64,000 nt of DNA from Kluyvera georgiana ATCC 51603 (GTDB taxonomy: Bacteria; Pseudomonadota; Gammaproteobacteria; Enterobacterales; Enterobacteriaceae). The notes under the pieces were generated by a model. That model was not told the DNA's origin. It was given only the letters and a program-made list of their open reading frames with translations, and did not search any database. Below are positions 53,325-62,883 of this stretch, piece after piece. The translations under genes were made by a program, and so were the position numbers. Positions within the stretch are counted from its first letter, which is position 1. Each line of letters begins with the position of its first letter. The stretch lies in NCBI RefSeq assembly GCF_001654985.1, contig NZ_LXEU01000024.1, positions 1 to 64,000 on the forward strand, read 5' to 3'.

Positions 53325-54432
53325 ACTTAAAATCGACCGCCATCTGCTGTGGAATCGAGAGTCCACGCGTGGTTTGTACGCAGCGATCGATATAGTCGGT
53401 AAAGCGCGGTGGTTTTGGCATGCCGATACTGAGCAACTTATCGTTGCTAAAGCGCACGTTCAGCGTGGCGAAAGCGCCATACAGCCGCATCGCTTTCAAC
53501 ATTAGCCGCTCGTTACACGGGCCGAAAATACCTTTCAGTTCACGCCGCATTTTCACCAGCGTTTCATAGCTCACCTGCGCATAGCGGTCGCCAACCGGTG
53601 CCTGCTCCAGGGCTTTCGCCATCGCATAATCAATATCGGCAAAGCGAACGCTATTCTCTTCTCCCGCGGAGATATGTATCACTTCCCCTTGGACCAGCGG
53701 CGCATCCAACAGCAGAAGCAGCGCGTTGGCACAGTAATCGACCGGCACCACATCAATTCTGTCCTCCATCGAACACAGGAATTTTTGCAGCATCAGCCCC
53801 ATGCTGAAGACCCAGAAAATGCTGCTGGATGGCTGGCAGCCGTGGCGAGTATGGCCCACAACGATTGAGGGGCGGGCGACGATCAGGGGTAGCCTTGGAA
53901 GCTGCTGTTGCATCAGCTGTTCAATGGTCGATTTGGAATGCGTGTACTCTACCAGGTGTTCGGCTCGCTCGCGGAACTCTGCGCTTTCAGCGACCAGAGA
54001 GTCCGGCTCTGGCGAGCAGGACATTGCCGTACCGACGTGCAGAAAGCGCTGTAAGCCTTCCACCTTTGCCATACGGCGAGCAAACTGTAGCGTACCTTCT
54101 ACGTTCACCTTCCAGATCAGCGGGTTGCTGCCAAAGGAAGCCACAGCGGCGCAGTTCAGCACGTGGGTTACCTCGTCCAGGCGCGCATCACCGAGAAAAC
54201 TCTCCGGATAGGCTAAGTCACCCAGCAGGATATTGTGTGGGGCAATCTTCGTCAGCTTCTCTTCGTCGATATTGAATTTACGTAAGTTCTCCTTAACCCT
54301 TGCGACAGCGGCTTCACCGTTATCTGCACGGACTAACAGCAGTAAATTAACGTCGCTGTGGGTATTGAGAATGGCTTCCAGCGCCGCGCCGCCCAGAAAA
54401 CCGGTAACGCCCGTGATTAATAATGTATTCAT
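53323..54432 (-). CDS. extended SDR / thioester-reductase-like oxidoreductase
   Basis: 369 residues. The N-terminus has the Rossmann motif TGVTGFLGG (residues 7-15) and a catalytic YTHSK (Tyr-X3-Lys) near 164, as in extended short-chain dehydrogenases of the male-sterility/thioester-reductase group (NAD_binding_4), which reduce acyl-CoA or acyl-carrier thioesters. Further family features are HVLNCAAVASF, NVEGTLQFA, HVGTAMS and ARPSIVVGH. There is no adenylation or carrier domain, so it acts alone or in trans. No predicted signal peptide. Not part of the usual eno neighbourhood in E. coli; the adjacent upstream DNA is AT-rich. Substrate unknown. Confidence 0.8.
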   Translation of the reverse strand: MNTLLITGVTGFLGGAALEAILNTHSDVNLLLLVRADNGEAAVARVKENLRKFNIDEEKLTKIAPHNILLGDLAYPESFLGDARLDEVTHVLNCAAVASFGSNPLIWKVNVEGTLQFARRMAKVEGLQRFLHVGTAMSCSPEPDSLVAESAEFRERAEHLVEYTHSKSTIEQLMQQQLPRLPLIVARPSIVVGHTRHGCQPSSSIFWVFSMGLMLQKFLCSMEDRIDVVPVDYCANALLLLLDAPLVQGEVIHISAGEENSVRFADIDYAMAKALEQAPVGDRYAQVSYETLVKMRRELKGIFGPCNERLMLKAMRLYGAFATLNVRFSNDKLLSIGMPKPPRFTDYIDRCVQTTRGLSIPQQMAVDFK

Positions 54433-54712
54433 GAATACTGTCTCGTCATAGTTGATTTGCGGATTCTAGGATCGGAAAAGTAAACGGCACTTAAATAAAG
54501 AAGGGGGTAATAAAGGGAGAGCTTAAGCTTATTTTAAGCTTACTTACTGGCGCGGATTAAATTTGACATCATGATATTTAAAAAGATTCAATAAATTTTA
54601 TTCTTAAACTTAATGCATTGTTTATTATGGATTATATAAAATTAATGGTTGTGTCTTAACTGTAAGAAAAAACATTTTTTGTTACATCATAAATGACTTT
54701 TTAAAAGAAGAA
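54433..54712. other. AT-rich gap between SDR gene and permease gene
   Basis: No gene is seen. The stretch is much richer in A and T than its surroundings, with runs such as TTAAATAAAG and GATTATATAAAATTAATGG. TAAGCTTA occurs as a close pair (54524-54542). The composition could bind H-NS or carry the SDR promoter; TAGAAT near 54470 (minus strand) is a possible -10. Confidence 0.5.
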
Positions 54713-54747
54713 AAACAATCCGCAGTGGGCCGCGCTACGGATTGTTT
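54713..54747 (-). terminator. terminator of the GntP-family gene
   Basis: On the minus strand ACAATCCG and CGGATTGT (54745-54738 and 54722-54715) enclose a partly paired loop and are followed by TTTTCTTC. It lies about 25 nt after the permease stop. Confidence 0.8.
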
Positions 54748-54770
54748 ATAAAATGGATTTTTAAAAATAT

Positions 54771-56108
54771 TTAGATAATCAAATCGAGTAATAATACAAT
54801 TAACAGACCGACAACGGAGTTAGTTAATTCTAAAAGTCCCCAGGTTTTGAAGGTGTCTTTAATCGACAGGCCAAAATACTCTTTGAATAACCAGAACGCG
54901 GCATCATTGACGTGGGTCAGCGTGTTGCTTCCCGATGCGGTAGCTAGCACCATTAGCGCTGGATCAACATTAAAGGTGGTAATCATTGGCCCCACAATCC
55001 CCGCCGCGGTAATCGCAGAGACGGTACCTGCACCGGTAGCCAGTCGCAGCAGCACGGTGATAAACCACGCCATAATCAACGGCGAGACGGAAGAGGTACG
55101 CATCATATCGGCGATGTAATCACCCACGCCGGTATCCATAATAATCTGCTTAAAGGCACCCCCTGCACCGATGATAAAGACGACCAGCGCCACTTTCTCA
55201 ATGGCGGTGGAGTAAGAGCTCATCACCTCGGTCATCGATTTACCGCGCGCGGTACCGAATGCATACAGCGCGACCAGCACGGCAATCAGCATGCTGACCT
55301 GCGCGCTACCGATAAAGTTAAGAAACGAGATGACGGTAGCTCCAGCCGGGATAAACAGCTTAATCACGGTCACGCCGGTAATGATAATCGCCGGAATCAA
55401 CGGCACCAGTAGGCTGGTGGCGAACGACGGCATTTCGTCATCGCGAAAAACCTTCTGTGATTCCAGCAGCTGTGGAATTGGGCGCTCCAGATTGCCCAGC
55501 AGTTTTGGCAGTAGAATGCCCGAGCAGATAACCGTTGGAATGGCGACGATAACGCCGTAGATATAGACCATCCCCATATCGGCGTGGAAAGCGGCAACCA
55601 GCGCCGTTGGGCCTGGCTGCGGCGGGAACAGGCTATGCGCGGTTGTTGCGGCGGCCACCATCGTGATGCCGAGCTTCAGGAACGGAATTTTGGCTTCGCG
55701 AGCAATACTGATCACCAGCGGCGCGAGGATCAGGAAAGCAACTTCGTAAAACATCGCCAGGCCGAATATCAGGCCAATGACCATGATTGCCCACTGTACT
55801 TTTTTCGGCCCGAAGCTTTGCAGCAAAGTCGAGGAAACACGCTGGGCCGCGCCGGAATCGACCATCAGCTTGCCGAGGATCGCACCGAACAGAATGATTA
55901 ACGCCAGATGCCCCAGCGTGCTGCCAACGCCCGCCTCGATCGATTTCCCGATAGCCTCCAGCGGCAATCCTTCACACACGCCAACAAAAATCGCCGCCAG
56001 CAGCAGTGCGAGCATCCCGTTGATCTTAAATTTCATATTGAGAATAAGTAGCAGTACAACGCCCAGGGCGACCCAGATCACCGGCAGGGCTTCAGCAAAC
56101 GCGTTCAT
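54771..56108 (-). CDS. GntP-family sugar-acid permease
   Basis: 445 residues. GntP/DsdX-type H+ symporter, usually importing gluconate or related sugar acids. About twelve or more hydrophobic segments are spread along the chain. Family blocks: FGAILGKLMVDSGAAQRV, AHSLFPPQPGPTALVAAFHAD near residue 160, GAGGAFKQIIMDTGVGDYI, and ATASGSNTLTHVNDAAFWLF near 395. No sugar-acid enzyme gene adjoins it; the nearest (gudD, garK) are 12 kb away, so the substrate is open. An inverted pair of GGTATGA sites lies upstream. Confidence 0.9.
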   Translation of the reverse strand: MNAFAEALPVIWVALGVVLLLILNMKFKINGMLALLLAAIFVGVCEGLPLEAIGKSIEAGVGSTLGHLALIILFGAILGKLMVDSGAAQRVSSTLLQSFGPKKVQWAIMVIGLIFGLAMFYEVAFLILAPLVISIAREAKIPFLKLGITMVAAATTAHSLFPPQPGPTALVAAFHADMGMVYIYGVIVAIPTVICSGILLPKLLGNLERPIPQLLESQKVFRDDEMPSFATSLLVPLIPAIIITGVTVIKLFIPAGATVISFLNFIGSAQVSMLIAVLVALYAFGTARGKSMTEVMSSYSTAIEKVALVVFIIGAGGAFKQIIMDTGVGDYIADMMRTSSVSPLIMAWFITVLLRLATGAGTVSAITAAGIVGPMITTFNVDPALMVLATASGSNTLTHVNDAAFWLFKEYFGLSIKDTFKTWGLLELTNSVVGLLIVLLLDLII

Positions 56109-56131
56109 CCTTTTTCCTTGTCAAAATTTAT

Positions 56132-56190
56132 AATTGGTATGATATGTAGCCGGTTTTGGATATTACTCACGAAAATATGTCATACCAATT
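56132..56190 (-). promoter_or_regulatory. inverted AATTGGTATGA sites upstream of the permease gene
   Basis: AATTGGTATGATAT (56132-56145) and the reverse complement of AATTGGTATGACAT (56190-56177) match at 13 of 14 positions. Centres are 45 bp apart, about four helical turns. The TTGGTAT core is like half-sites of GntR-family (FadR/UxuR branch) regulators. It is placed 24-82 nt before the permease start. Confidence 0.6.
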
Positions 56191-56400
56191 TGAATCACGC
56201 AGCAACATGTTAAACAGTGAAAGAGGGTGAATAAAGATGTAATGAAAATGTTAATTTTCATCAAAAGGATTGGATGCATCACAGAAAACCCCCGCTAAGT
56301 GCGTCGGCAAAAAAGCAACGTGCGGTTGCGCAAGAAGTGCGAGGGATCGCTGGCGCGAAATATGCAATAATGACGGTTTACCACTACTGAAGAGCCGATG

Positions 56401-57072
56401 ATGCAGTACCCGATTAACGAGATGTTTCAAACCCTGCAGGGTGAAGGTTATTTTACTGGCGTCCCCGCCATCTTTATTCGTTTACAGGGATGCCCGGTAG
56501 GCTGCGCCTGGTGTGACACCAAACATACCTGGGATAAGCTCGAGGATCGGGAAGTTTCTCTGTTCAGTATCCTGGCGAAAACCAAAGAGAGCGATAAATG
56601 GGGGGCGGCAAGCAGTGACGATCTGCTGGCGATTATTGGCCGTCAGGGCTGGACCGCGCGTCACGTGGTGATTACCGGCGGCGAGCCGTGCATCCACGAC
56701 TTAACTGCGCTTACCGCGCTGCTTGAGCAGAACGGCTTTAGCTGCCAGATTGAAACCAGCGGTACCCATGAAGTGCGCTGCACGCCTAACACCTGGGTGA
56801 CCGTGTCGCCGAAGGTGAACATGCGCGGCGGCTACGACGTGCTGTCGCAGGCGCTGGAACGCGCCGATGAAATCAAGCATCCGGTAGGCCGCGTGCGCGA
56901 TATTGAAGCGCTGGATGAGCTGCTGGAGACGCTGAGTGATGACAAACAGCGTATTATTGCGCTGCAGCCGATCAGTCAGAAAGATGATGCAACTCGTCTG
57001 TGTATTGAAACCTGCATTGCGCGCAACTGGCGCCTGTCGATGCAGACGCACAAGTATCTGAATATTGCCTGA
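56401..57072 (+). CDS. queE: QueE, 7-carboxy-7-deazaguanine synthase
   Basis: 223 residues from the second of two adjacent ATG codons (56398 and 56401), which gives MQYPINEMFQTLQGEG, the E. coli start. Radical-SAM enzyme that contracts 6-carboxytetrahydropterin to CDG in queuosine synthesis. The cluster motif CPVGCAWC (CX3CX2C) is near residue 31, followed by DTKHTW; TGGEPCIHDL near 93 binds SAM. QueD, encoded about 1.5 kb away, makes its substrate. Confidence 0.96.
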   Translation: MQYPINEMFQTLQGEGYFTGVPAIFIRLQGCPVGCAWCDTKHTWDKLEDREVSLFSILAKTKESDKWGAASSDDLLAIIGRQGWTARHVVITGGEPCIHDLTALTALLEQNGFSCQIETSGTHEVRCTPNTWVTVSPKVNMRGGYDVLSQALERADEIKHPVGRVRDIEALDELLETLSDDKQRIIALQPISQKDDATRLCIETCIARNWRLSMQTHKYLNIA

Positions 57073-57082
57073 TGATATTTGT

Positions 57083-57146
57083 TGCCCGGACGAGGCGCAC
57101 CGCGTCTCGTCCGGAAACATCCCGGCGTCGCTTTGCTTAGCCGGGG
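57083..57146. repeat. REP-like hairpins between queE and the phytase gene
   Basis: Two adjacent hairpins: CCGGACGAGG/TCTCGTCCGG (57086-57114) and CCCGGC/GCCGGG (57121-57144). They separate two convergent genes and may stop transcription. Similarity to canonical REP is partial. Confidence 0.6.
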
Positions 57147-57157
57147 TACGTTAAGCG

Positions 57158-58399
57158 TTATTTCGCCGCGTCGTTCATCACTTTCGAGAAGGTGTCCATC
57201 GGACAGAAACCGTTGGCATCCACCGGGCAACCTTTCAACGACAGCGTGACGCGCTGCGGCGGCGTTTTCAGCGTCAGTACATCGGCGTTACGCAGCTGGT
57301 CGGCACTCTGATAAACATACTCAATCTTCATCAAATCCCGATTTGCTTGCGTATCATGCCAGCGCTGGAACACAATTTTCCCGCCGATTGGCGTGCGTTC
57401 GTACTGACCCGGCAACGTGTAGGCGTTGAAATCCAGCGCCGTCAGCAGCGAGGCAATGTTCGAGTCATGACCCACCAGCACGGTGATTTTCGGCGTTTTC
57501 GCCGCCTCGGTTACCAGCGCATTATCGATATATTTCACCAGCGGTTTTGCGACGTTGCGCGCGACTTCTGGTGAGGTGAACAGACTATCCTGATAGCCGT
57601 TTTTAAGTTTTGACAGTAGACGCCATTGCCGATCGGTCTTAATTTCCCCCCAGGCCACCTGGTCAAGCGGGAACCCTTCGTAATATTGCAGCGTGAACGC
57701 ATCGACCAGCGAGTTACCGATTGCCAGCGGCCCCTTAACGCCGGGCTCTTTCTGATAGTTGGCGCTAAAGCTGTCTTTCGCATCGCTCAGCGAACACTGT
57801 TGCTTCTCTTTGCAGGAAGGAGAATCCTGATAACGGGCAATCTGCGCCAGCAGCTTATAGCTCTCGTCGAGCTGTTGAGCCTGCCGCGCTTTCTCCATCG
57901 CCTGTACCGCCTTCTCGCGGAATGGGGCAGAGTCGTCGGTGATCACCGGGTTAAAGGTTGGGTCCATGGTGCCCATTTTTTCCTGGTGGTGGACGACAAC
58001 GTCGCAGCCGGGGAAGGCACCGTTAATAAAGAACTGGGCGGTGGCAACGGTGCGTTGCAGGCTGTTGGCATAGGCGTATACCGTGTCCGGCGCCGGGCAT
58101 TCCCCGCTGGTGACCATTCCCTACTGCGCCAGCCATTCACGCATATAGTGGCCCATATAGACTTCGAGCACGCCGCCTTTGGTGGTGAGCTGACCGCCGG
58201 GAACGTCCCATTCCGGCCAGGCGTTTGGCGTCGACTGTTCGAGCACGCTACCGTTAGTCGCCAACGGCGCGCGCAGGTTGTGACGGCTCATCACCAGCAC
58301 CTGCTGAAGTTGATAGCCTTCGGGTGGGGTTTGCGCCTGGCTCAGTCCTGAGAACAATAACAGTGCCGGCATTGCTACGGCGAGAAGCGTTTTTTTCAT
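57158..58399 (-). pseudogene. periplasmic phytase (histidine acid phosphatase), interrupted by an amber codon
   Basis: The full frame is 413 codons plus stop, about the length of Klebsiella phytases. Codon 93 is TAG (58123-58121), after MREWLAQ and before [11 protein letters not shown], where CAG or CAA would be expected. Apart from this the frame is intact. A signal peptide (residues 1-22, cleavage after SQA) directs export; the phosphohistidine loop RHNLRAP is at residues 39-45 and the acid-base motif VGHDSNIA near 318. The intact enzyme would release phosphate from phytate in the periplasm. The first 92 residues alone cannot be active. It could be a real mutation, a sequencing error, or be read through in an amber-suppressing cell. 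Confidence 0.9.
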
Positions 58400-58522
58400 C
58401 CCTTATTCCTCACAATGTATTAACCAACCCAAAGAGTGTGACAGAACTTCGTCATATTTCCTGGGTAGATGCCGCATTCTGAAAGATTAGGGAAATTAAT
58501 GTGATAGGAAACTACGGAAGGG

Positions 58523-58554
58523 AAGCGGGGAAGACGCAAACCGACTCCCCGCTT
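58523..58554 (-). terminator. possible terminator of queD
   Basis: AAGCGGGG (58523-58530) pairs with CCCCGCTT (58547-58554) around a 16-nt loop, just after the queD stop. There is no clean T-run, so termination is uncertain. Confidence 0.5.
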
Positions 58555-58564
58555 GCCGACTGAC

Positions 58565-58930
58565 TTATTCGCCGCGGTAGACGCAGCCTGCGGTGCAGGT
58601 TTCTTTCACCATTACCGCGCTCAGCAGCGGCACAACCGGTTTAACCTGTTCCCAGATCCAGCGGGACAGCACTTCGCTGGTTGGGTTTTCCAGACCCGGA
58701 ATATCGTTCAGATAGTAGTGATCCAGACGATCGTAGGTTGGTTTGAACGCCGCTTTCAGTTCGGCAAAATCCATGATCCAACCGGTATGGGGATCGACTT
58801 CACCGGTAATCTCAAGACGCACCATAAACGAGTGGCCGTGCAGGCGACCGCACTTATGCCCTTCCGGCACATGTGGCAGATGATGGGCGGCTTCGAAGGT
58901 GAAATCTTTAAACAGTGTGGTGGACATCAT
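58565..58930 (-). CDS. queD: QueD, 6-carboxy-5,6,7,8-tetrahydropterin synthase
   Basis: 121 residues, as in E. coli. Converts dihydroneopterin triphosphate to 6-carboxytetrahydropterin, the substrate of QueE. The T-fold zinc ligands are in [23 protein letters not shown] (split as EAAHHL and GRLHGHSF), with the catalytic Cys of [23 protein letters not shown] and [14 protein letters not shown] are further family blocks. Divergent from cysJ with a 304-nt gap. Confidence 0.95.
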   Translation of the reverse strand: MMSTTLFKDFTFEAAHHLPHVPEGHKCGRLHGHSFMVRLEITGEVDPHTGWIMDFAELKAAFKPTYDRLDHYYLNDIPGLENPTSEVLSRWIWEQVKPVVPLLSAVMVKETCTAGCVYRGE

Positions 58931-59234
58931 GAACTCTCAGTCTTGCGGAAAAAAACGCCGCATAGTACCCGAATGCACATTTTTCTGCATTAACTAAAAC
59001 CGCCAAATGGCCAAAGAGCACAATAATTGTGCACGATGATAATTTTTGTCTATTCATATCAATGGGTTATTTAATCTGTTTTATTGCTATTAACTACCAG
59101 GAAAAGAGGTTAGTCCATTTGGTTATTTGATATTTCTATCCCTTCTTTAATTGTTATTATCCACGTCGTTAACCTTACATTCAGTTTTGTTTTTTCTGAT
59201 TAGAAACAGCTTTGCTACTGGAACATAACAACGC
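58931..59234. other. queD-cysJ divergent regulatory region
   Basis: No gene is seen; the region is AT-rich. GCACAATAATTGTGC (59018-59032) is a perfect palindrome with 7-bp arms. TTAGTCCATTTGGTTATTTG followed by CTATCCCTTCTTTAATTGTTATTATCC (59110-59161) has the features of a CysB-bound cys promoter, with TATTAT (59154-59159) as a likely -10 for cysJ. On the other side TACTAT is a possible queD -10. Confidence 0.5.
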
Positions 59235-61037
59235 ATGACAACACAGTCTCCCCCTTCAGCTTTGCTCCCGCTTAACCCGGAGCAGTTAGCGCGCCTTCAG
59301 GCGGCCACTACTGATTTATCACCCACCCAGCTTGCCTGGGTTTCCGGCTATTTTTGGGGCGTGCTTAATCAGCAGCCTGGCGCCGTAGCCGTCTCTGCCG
59401 CACCGGCTGCCGTCGAAGTCCCGGCCATTACGCTGATTTCCGCCTCGCAGACCGGCAATGCCCGCCGCGTCGCTGAAGCGCTGCGTGACGATCTGCTGGC
59501 CGCGAAACTGAACGTGAACCTGGTCAACGCCGGGGATTATAAATTCAAACAAATCGCGTCGGAAAAGCTGCTGGTCATTGTGACCTCTACGCAGGGCGAA
59601 GGGGAAACGCCGGAAGAAGCGGTGGCGTTGCATAAATTCCTGTTCTCGAAAAAAGCGCCGAAGCTGACCGATACCGCCTTTGCGGTGCTGGGCCTTGGCG
59701 ATACCTCGTATGAGTTTTTCTGCCAGGCAGGGAAAGACTTTGACAGCAAGCTGGCCGAGCTGGGCGGTGAGCGCCTGCTCGACCGCGTCGATGCAGATGT
59801 GGAGTACCAGGCCGCCGCTACCGAATGGCGTGCGCGTTTGGTTGAGGTGCTGAAAGCCCGCGCGCCGGCTGCACCTTCCGTGCAGGCGGCAGCAAGCGGG
59901 GCGGTGAACGACATTCACTCCAGCCCGTACACCAAAGAGGCGCCGCTGTCGGCGTCACTGTCGGTTAACCAGAAAATTACCGGCCGCGATTCTGAAAAAG
60001 ACGTCCGCCATATTGAAATTGACCTCGGTGATTCAGGCCTGCGCTATCAGCCAGGCGATGCGCTGGGCGTGTGGTATCAGAACGACCCCGCGCTGGTCAA
60101 AGAGCTGGTTGAACTGTTGTGGCTGAAGGGCGACGAGCCGGTCACCGTTAACGGCAAAACCCTGCCGCTGGCCGAAGCGCTGCAGTGGCACTTCGAACTG
60201 ACGGTCAATACCGCGAATATCGTGGAGAACTACGCTACGTTGACGCGCAGCGAGTCCCTGCTGCCGCTGGTGGGCGATAAAGCCCAGCTTCAGCAGTATG
60301 CGGCTACCACGCCAATCGTCGATATGGTGCGTTTCTCCCCGGCACAGCTTGATGCCGAAGCATTAATCGGCCTGCTGCGTCCACTGACGCCGCGCCTTTA
60401 CTCTATCGCCTCTTCACAGGCGGAAGTTGAAAGCGAAGTGCACGTGACCGTCGGCGTCGTGCGTTACGACATTGAAGGCCGCGCCCGCGCCGGTGGTGCT
60501 TCCAGCTTCCTCGCCGACCGCGTGGAAGAAGAGGGCGAAGTGCGCGTGTTTATCGAGCACAACGACAACTTCCGCCTGCCGGCGAACCCGCAAACGCCAG
60601 TGATTATGATTGGCCCGGGTACCGGTATCGCGCCGTTCCGCGCCTTTATGCAGCAGCGCGCCGCCGAAGGTGCGGAAGGTAAGAACTGGCTGTTCTTCGG
60701 CAACCCGCACTTCACCGAAGACTTCCTCTATCAGGTCGAATGGCAGCGCTACGTGAAGGAAGGCGTGCTGAACCGGATAGATCTGGCCTGGTCCCGCGAT
60801 CAAAAAGAAAAAATCTACGTACAAGACAAACTGCGCGAACAGGGTGCAGAGCTGTGGCGCTGGATTAATGACGGTGCGCACATTTATGTCTGCGGCGACG
60901 CTAATCGCATGGCGAAAGACGTTGAGCAGGCGTTGCTGGAAGTGATTGCTGAATTCGGTGCAATGGACATCGAAGCGGCGGATGAATTTTTAAGTGAGCT
61001 GCGCGTTGAGCGCCGTTATCAGCGAGATGTCTACTAA
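59235..61037 (+). CDS. cysJ: CysJ, sulfite reductase flavoprotein (alpha) subunit
   Basis: 600 residues (599 in E. coli). Passes electrons from NADPH through FAD and FMN to CysI. FMN-binding flavodoxin domain about residues 62-200 ([49 protein letters not shown]); FAD/NADPH reductase domain after about 230, with [33 protein letters not shown] and the C-terminal [14 protein letters not shown]. Its stop and the cysI start overlap by one base (TAATG). Confidence 0.97.
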   Translation: MTTQSPPSALLPLNPEQLARLQAATTDLSPTQLAWVSGYFWGVLNQQPGAVAVSAAPAAVEVPAITLISASQTGNARRVAEALRDDLLAAKLNVNLVNAGDYKFKQIASEKLLVIVTSTQGEGETPEEAVALHKFLFSKKAPKLTDTAFAVLGLGDTSYEFFCQAGKDFDSKLAELGGERLLDRVDADVEYQAAATEWRARLVEVLKARAPAAPSVQAAASGAVNDIHSSPYTKEAPLSASLSVNQKITGRDSEKDVRHIEIDLGDSGLRYQPGDALGVWYQNDPALVKELVELLWLKGDEPVTVNGKTLPLAEALQWHFELTVNTANIVENYATLTRSESLLPLVGDKAQLQQYAATTPIVDMVRFSPAQLDAEALIGLLRPLTPRLYSIASSQAEVESEVHVTVGVVRYDIEGRARAGGASSFLADRVEEEGEVRVFIEHNDNFRLPANPQTPVIMIGPGTGIAPFRAFMQQRAAEGAEGKNWLFFGNPHFTEDFLYQVEWQRYVKEGVLNRIDLAWSRDQKEKIYVQDKLREQGAELWRWINDGAHIYVCGDANRMAKDVEQALLEVIAEFGAMDIEAADEFLSELRVERRYQRDVY

Positions 61038-62749
61038 TGAGCGAAAAATACCCAGGGCCTTTAGTGGTCGAAGGCAAACTGACTGACGCCGAGCGCATGA
61101 AGCGTGAGAGCAACTTTCTGCGCGGCACCATTGCGGAAGATCTCAACGATGGCCTGACCGGCGGTTTTCACGGCGATAACTTCCTGCTGATCCGTTTCCA
61201 CGGTATGTATCAGCAGGATGACCGCGACATTCGCGCCGAGCGCGCCGAGCAGAAGCTGGAGCCGCGCCACGCGATGCTGTTGCGCTGCCGTCTGCCGGGC
61301 GGGGTTATCACCACTACCCAGTGGAAGGCCATCGATAAATTCGCCGCGGATAACACTATCTACGGCAGCATTCGTCTGACCAACCGTCAGACCTTCCAGT
61401 TCCACGGCATCCTGAAGAAGAATGTCAAACCGGTACATCAGATGCTGCATTCGGTGGGGCTGGATGCGCTGGCGACCGCCAACGACATGAACCGTAACGT
61501 GCTGTGTACCTCCAACCCGTATGAGTCGCAGCTGCACGCGGAAGCCTACGAGTGGGCGAAAAAGATCTCTGAACATCTGCTGCCGCGTACCCGCGCCTAT
61601 GCGGAGATCTGGCTCGATCAGGAGAAGGTCGCCACCACCGACGAAGAACCGATCCTCGGCGCGACTTATCTGCCGCGTAAATTTAAAACCACGGTGGTGA
61701 TCCCGCCGCAGAATGATATCGATCTGCACGCCAACGACATGAACTTCGTGGCGATTGCCGAAAACGGCAAGCTGGTGGGCTTTAACCTGTTGGTCGGCGG
61801 TGGTCTGTCTATTGAGCACGGTAATAAGAAAACCTACGCGCGTACGGCAAGCGAGTTCGGCTTCCTGCCGCTGGAGCATACCCTGGCCGTGGCCGAAGCG
61901 GTGGTGACGACCCAGCGTGACTGGGGTAACCGTACCGACCGTAAAAACGCGAAAACCAAATATACCCTGGAGCGCGTCGGTATCGACACCTTTAAGGAAG
62001 AGGTTGAGCGCCGCGCGGGGATCAAATTTGAGCCGATCCGCCCGTATGAATTTACCGGTCGCGGCGATCGTATCGGTTGGGTGAAAGGGATCGACAACAA
62101 CTGGCACCTGACGCTGTTTATCGAAAACGGTCGTATCCTGGATTACCCGGGACGTCCGCTGAAAACCGGCCTGCTGGAGATCGCGAAGATCCATAAAGGC
62201 GATTTCCGCATCACCGCTAACCAGAACCTGATCATCGCTAGCGTGCCGGAAAGCCAGAAAGCGAAGATCGAGAAGCTGGCGCGCGACCACGGGTTGATGA
62301 ATGCGGTGAAACCGCAGCGTGAAAACTCGATGGCCTGCGTGTCGTTCCCGACCTGTCCGCTGGCGATGGCGGAGGCCGAGCGTTTCCTGCCGTCGTTCAC
62401 GGACAAAGTGGAAGCGATTCTGGAAAAACACGGCATTCCTGACGAGCACATCGTGATGCGCGTGACCGGCTGCCCGAACGGTTGCGGCCGCGCGATGCTG
62501 GCGGAGCTGGGGCTGGTGGGCAAAGCGCCGGGTCGCTACAACGTGTATCTGGGCGGCAACCGCATGGGAACACGTATTCCACGCATGTATCGCGAAAACA
62601 TTACGGAACCGGAAATTCTCGATTCCATTGACGAGCTGGTTGGGCGCTGGGCGAAAGAGCGTGAAGCGGGTGAAGGCTTCGGCGATTTTACGGTGCGTGC
62701 GGGCATCATTCGCCCGGTGCTCGATCCAGCGCGTGATTTCTGGGAATAA
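61037..62749 (+). CDS. cysI: CysI, sulfite reductase hemoprotein (beta) subunit
   Basis: 570 residues, as in E. coli. Reduces sulfite to sulfide at a coupled siroheme and 4Fe-4S centre. Cluster cysteines: Cys434 in [12 protein letters not shown] with the second six residues later, and the pair in [11 protein letters not shown] near 479-483. [12 protein letters not shown] carries siroheme-binding basic residues near 115. Siroheme derives from the same CysG product used by the cbi pathway. A 134-nt gap with palindromic repeats separates it from cysH. Confidence 0.97.
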   Translation: MSEKYPGPLVVEGKLTDAERMKRESNFLRGTIAEDLNDGLTGGFHGDNFLLIRFHGMYQQDDRDIRAERAEQKLEPRHAMLLRCRLPGGVITTTQWKAIDKFAADNTIYGSIRLTNRQTFQFHGILKKNVKPVHQMLHSVGLDALATANDMNRNVLCTSNPYESQLHAEAYEWAKKISEHLLPRTRAYAEIWLDQEKVATTDEEPILGATYLPRKFKTTVVIPPQNDIDLHANDMNFVAIAENGKLVGFNLLVGGGLSIEHGNKKTYARTASEFGFLPLEHTLAVAEAVVTTQRDWGNRTDRKNAKTKYTLERVGIDTFKEEVERRAGIKFEPIRPYEFTGRGDRIGWVKGIDNNWHLTLFIENGRILDYPGRPLKTGLLEIAKIHKGDFRITANQNLIIASVPESQKAKIEKLARDHGLMNAVKPQRENSMACVSFPTCPLAMAEAERFLPSFTDKVEAILEKHGIPDEHIVMRVTGCPNGCGRAMLAELGLVGKAPGRYNVYLGGNRMGTRIPRMYRENITEPEILDSIDELVGRWAKEREAGEGFGDFTVRAGIIRPVLDPARDFWE

Positions 62750-62755
62750 CACCGT

Positions 62756-62873
62756 ACCCCCTCACCCTAACCCTCTCCCCGCAGGGGAGAGGGGACCGTT
62801 CGGTTTTCTCTGCCGCTCGGTTTTCTCCCTCGCCCCTTTGGGGAGAGGGCCGGGGTGAGGGGAAACACACAAA
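62756..62873. repeat. large inverted repeat, CCCTCACCCTAACCC family, between cysI and cysH
   Basis: The left unit (62757-62796) reads CCCCTCACCCTAACCC, CTCTCCCC-GCA-GGGGAGAGGGG. The right unit (62825-62872) is in reverse, ending GGGGAGAGGG-CC-GGGGTGAGGGG. Each unit is a hairpin by itself and the two can pair. Between them the decamer CGGTTTTCTC occurs twice. It sits inside the cys operon, just before the cysH ribosome-binding site. Confidence 0.85.
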
Positions 62874-62883
62874 CGAGGTCCAT

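Noticed and set aside
61061-62752. A 563-codon open frame antisense to cysI
   Set aside because: CysI is complete on the plus strand. The long antisense frame results from GC-rich codon bias and has no recognisable domain.
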